Source: Pseudomonadota bacterium
GTDB lineage: Bacteria; Pseudomonadota; Gammaproteobacteria; Xanthomonadales; Xanthomonadaceae
DNA: 7,218 bases
Direction of reading: 5' to 3'
NCBI GenBank assembly: GCA_023423675.1
Contig: JAFAFD010000412.1
Span: 1-7,218, forward strand
Under the pieces are notes generated by a model. That model had not been told where the DNA came from, searched no databases, and was given only the letters and a program-made list of their open reading frames with translations. How positions within the stretch are numbered: the first letter of the stretch is position 1; each line of letters starts with the position of its first letter. Below, one piece after another: positions 6,301 to 7,218 of the stretch. Both the position numbers and the translations under genes were made by a program.

Positions 6301-6995
6301 GAATCAAGTTTGTAGGCCACGATTTCGCCATCGGCGATGCAGCGCACACCACTTCTCTCCGCCAGTTGAGTCGGCCCCTGCGCCAGCGCGCTCGCCGTGC
6401 CATCACCGAAGTGGATGCCGCCATGCCAGAGGCTGTTCCCTCCCACTGGGTAGTACCCATCCTCTGCGCCGCGCATGGCGTGCATGTAGGCCGCTACGCT
6501 GCGCGGGGCTTCGCCGTCCTTGAGTGCAAACGGGTAGCCGAACGCTCCTGAAACGGCTTCCGTGCCGGGAAAGTCGAAGGTTGCCGGGTCCACCGTCTTG
6601 TGCAGGCCGAGCACTCCGGACTTTGCGTACGGATGCACTTCAAAATGTAGGTGATTGCCAGAGCTAACGCCACCGGTCATGCCCACGGGACCGAGGGGAT
6701 CCCCCTTCTTGACCTTCTCGCCAACTTTCAAGGGGGACGGCGCGGACATATGTGCATACATGGTATGCACCACCTGGCCCCGAATCAGATGCTCGACAGC
6801 AATCGTGTTGCCGTAGCCATTCATCGATCCGGCATAGACCACGTGGCCATCTGCTGCGGCCGGGATCGGCGTCCCCGCGGGGGCGGCCCAGTCCTGTCCT
6901 TCGTGGCGTTTCACTGTGCCCTGCGTCGGATGTTTGCGGGCCTGCGACCAGTTGCTGCTCAAGCGGAACGGCGGGCCAGGGTTATACGTCGGCAT
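3381..6995 (-). CDS. Multidomain peptidoglycan hydrolase: M23 peptidase, SH3b, EF-hand, lysozyme-like; probable T6SS effector
   Basis: A 1204-residue protein predicted to cut peptidoglycan peptide cross-links and glycan strands. Residues 1-140 form an intact M23/LytM domain: zinc motif HEGQD (H31, D35), YAHMS (H82) and GNHLHFEV (H115, H117). Residues about 183-630 look like a second, discontinuous M23 fold: LWHGGIHF (H191, H195), DGEIVAY, LVLFSLYMHL (H355), KAGDIMGQIGEY and MLHLE (H625). The usual Asp is His195 and the first His of HxH is Met623, so it is probably inactive. It is interrupted by an Ala/Lys-rich linker (about 275-345), eight prolines (394-401) and an SH3b-like domain (about 496-575, GLNIRSEPNGKLLGML to GWVYLS). 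Residues 907-918 are a canonical EF-hand loop. From about 1015 lies a lysozyme-like domain with likely catalytic E1029 (AHGEGGYESYNSGT), TGKYQ (1084-1088) and LQERVF. There is no signal peptide or transmembrane segment, so delivery by a contact-dependent machine, probably T6SS, is inferred. The ATG lies 21 bases after the upstream stop; its stop overlaps the lipoprotein start. Confidence 0.92.
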   Translation of the reverse strand: MPTYNPGPPFRLSSNWSQARKHPTQGTVKRHEGQDWAAPAGTPIPAAADGHVVYAGSMNGYGNTIAVEHLIRGQVVHTMYAHMSAPSPLKVGEKVKKGDPLGPVGMTGGVSSGNHLHFEVHPYAKSGVLGLHKTVDPATFDFPGTEAVSGAFGYPFALKDGEAPRSVAAYMHAMRGAEDGYYPVGGNSLWHGGIHFGDGTASALAQGPTQLAERSGVRCIADGEIVAYKLDSTYPAVQFREKQLKALYSTGFTLVRHTLVLPESTQLKACQPEAQTKDLEEQTHAAQMSSVVALKMQAEDNKAAADAKEAQKTAAAEAAKNAKKGEKAEVPKVAETPERTESKPETLVLFSLYMHLMDWRGYRQDQAIPRAKYWKGDSTYRVSASAAEDTQKVPPPPPPPPAPTQEVTDPFAPTARSPFANDRAFGLGQSPLGGGWGQGVAGAQEGVGQRGFGLEAAVEQATPQRVPYGSLPTPGAPAPQLGTEPAPAVAPEPVARAIKGRKGLNIRSEPNGKLLGMLAQGARVRFTETKAVGKSVWGHIGEVLEGEIIPSETVDGQIKPGAETGWVYLSRMEAVFDKADPVNQVVVLDKPYPVKAGDIMGQIGEYQTFGVARASPSPGMRSMLHLEMFSGGDVPGFIGRCRAYAATRPASERNMLVLEVGARLVTPIASDTNLGAGAIIAIAADSPKGAWQKVHRSIAEQVGRKTLGKYNEKTKRYADGRLFTGWYISAKGERTQSEKIGGKWPDREVLTQLDEVFWVEAARVSAATAGKPLDADVPAWSRYPLKISNLTSRAGTLPRVIARVELDGLEKNAVAIDDLGNRWWLVATDQATGWVCQIEHPLTRWESPWAWPCFEFVEEGQLTPLDLMAWKVFQMTKSQPSEKAEHKMRADRVRGSSLHRKIYQLLDADNDGDVSPAELKKAQQSPLLARYLQRLIVRYESEWGGGMQKWDELDSMMMRAQGTEWAGEKVRIRNLQWWDAVKGVQDFPSSLDVFHFHPLAMISNFMGLGTKIVDGDLVTRLGDLIAHGEGGYESYNSGTKNVPNNKVGFSFRNPPAGTVTGKTIDEILATEPMDGTNRSRMFATGKYQTVFATLRAAKAKLGLTGAEKYDAELQERVFREYLLYKAGDGALGRLVIEGKGTVEDAQMAAAQEWASIATPKGRKISSGAISDGNLSYYHSEANKANVESTPAVRALLLEIVESKK

Positions 6996-7016
6996 CGTGC
7001 GTTTCTCTATCCTTGA

Positions 7017-7218
7017 TCAAGCCCAGTCGGGCGTACACATCAACTGCGACCTATGCGTGTCATCACCGTGTGGCCCCAGTACCGGCTTCTGCCCCTGCTG
7101 ACCACTTGGATCGCCGCCCAGCTCTGCACCCAACGCCTTCCGCAGGCGCGAACGCGCCTGATCGAGCGGCAGGTCGATCAGGACGCCAATGGGCGTCGGC
7201 GCGGTACCCAGATGTGCC
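7017..7218 (-). CDS. C-terminal end of an unrecognised gene, cut by the window edge
   Basis: The minus-strand frame entering at 7217 is open for 66 codons to a TGA at 7019-7017. It reads AHLGTAPTPIGVLIDLPLDQ at the left and ends LMCTPDWA. Codon use is strongly biased to G or C in the third position, as in the hydrolase gene, and no stop interrupts it. The segment has a plausible helix (LDQARSRLRKALGAEL) followed by a polar Gly/Gln-rich tail. I do not recognise the family. It ends only 21 bases before the hydrolase ATG on the same strand, so they probably form one operon. In T6SS cassettes this position is often taken by a VgrG, PAAR or adaptor protein, but nothing here shows which, if any, this is. 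Confidence 0.7.
   Translation of the reverse strand, partial: AHLGTAPTPIGVLIDLPLDQARSRLRKALGAELGGDPSGQQGQKPVLGPHGDDTHRSQLMCTPDWA

Noticed and set aside
4911..6551. Long plus-strand open frames (310 and 206 codons) opposite the hydrolase gene
   Set aside because: They are antisense to regions with clear SH3b and M23-like motifs, and their translations are rich in Arg, His and low-complexity sequence typical of shadow frames.
3381..6995. Phage tail lysin or endolysin origin
   Set aside because: No phage structural, holin or spanin gene is visible, and the coupled lipoproteins fit an effector-immunity pair better. The lysozyme-like domain alone is phage-like.
1..7218. CRISPR array, tRNA or rRNA genes
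   Set aside because: No regularly spaced direct repeats, no tRNA cloverleaf and no rRNA-like sequence were found on reading both strands.

Overview
The window is a GC-rich stretch of bacterial chromosome, and every convincing gene lies on the minus strand. Two things point to a gammaproteobacterium of the Xanthomonadaceae, most likely Stenotrophomonas: the transposase type, and a hairpin at 1490-1508 with the core of the GTAG-type REP repeats known from Stenotrophomonas maltophilia. This assignment is an inference from recalled patterns, not a search.

In the direction of transcription (right to left) the layout is as follows. (1) 7218-7017: the last 66 residues of an unrecognised gene. (2) 6995-3381: a 1204-residue multidomain cell-wall hydrolase with no signal peptide. 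It has an intact M23/LytM endopeptidase domain, a second degenerate M23-like fold interrupted by a low-complexity linker and an SH3b domain, one canonical EF-hand, and a C-terminal lysozyme-like domain. (3) 3384-2767: a 205-residue lipoprotein whose ATG overlaps the hydrolase stop (ATGA). (4) 2519-1923: a 198-residue lipoprotein, a clear paralogue of the previous one (75 of 131 residues identical over the ungapped mature core, counted by eye). (5) 1838-1593: a short lipoprotein-like ORF behind a perfect AGGAGG. It sits in DNA that repeats part of the spacer between the two lipoprotein genes. (6) About 1535-356: an IS5-family insertion sequence with an intact 322-residue transposase and 14-bp imperfect terminal repeats. 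(7) 355-1: hairpin-rich DNA with a faint similarity to the spacer repeat, ending in what may be the start of another minus-strand gene running off the left edge.

The most economical reading is an antibacterial effector-immunity cassette, probably for a type VI secretion system. The large protein would attack peptidoglycan with a peptidase and a glycan-cleaving domain. The lipoproteins would protect the producer's own periplasm. The immunity gene appears to have been duplicated, leaving repeated spacer DNA and decayed remnants downstream, and an IS5-family element has landed in that debris. No secretion-system structural gene is inside the window, so the delivery route is inferred from architecture and context.
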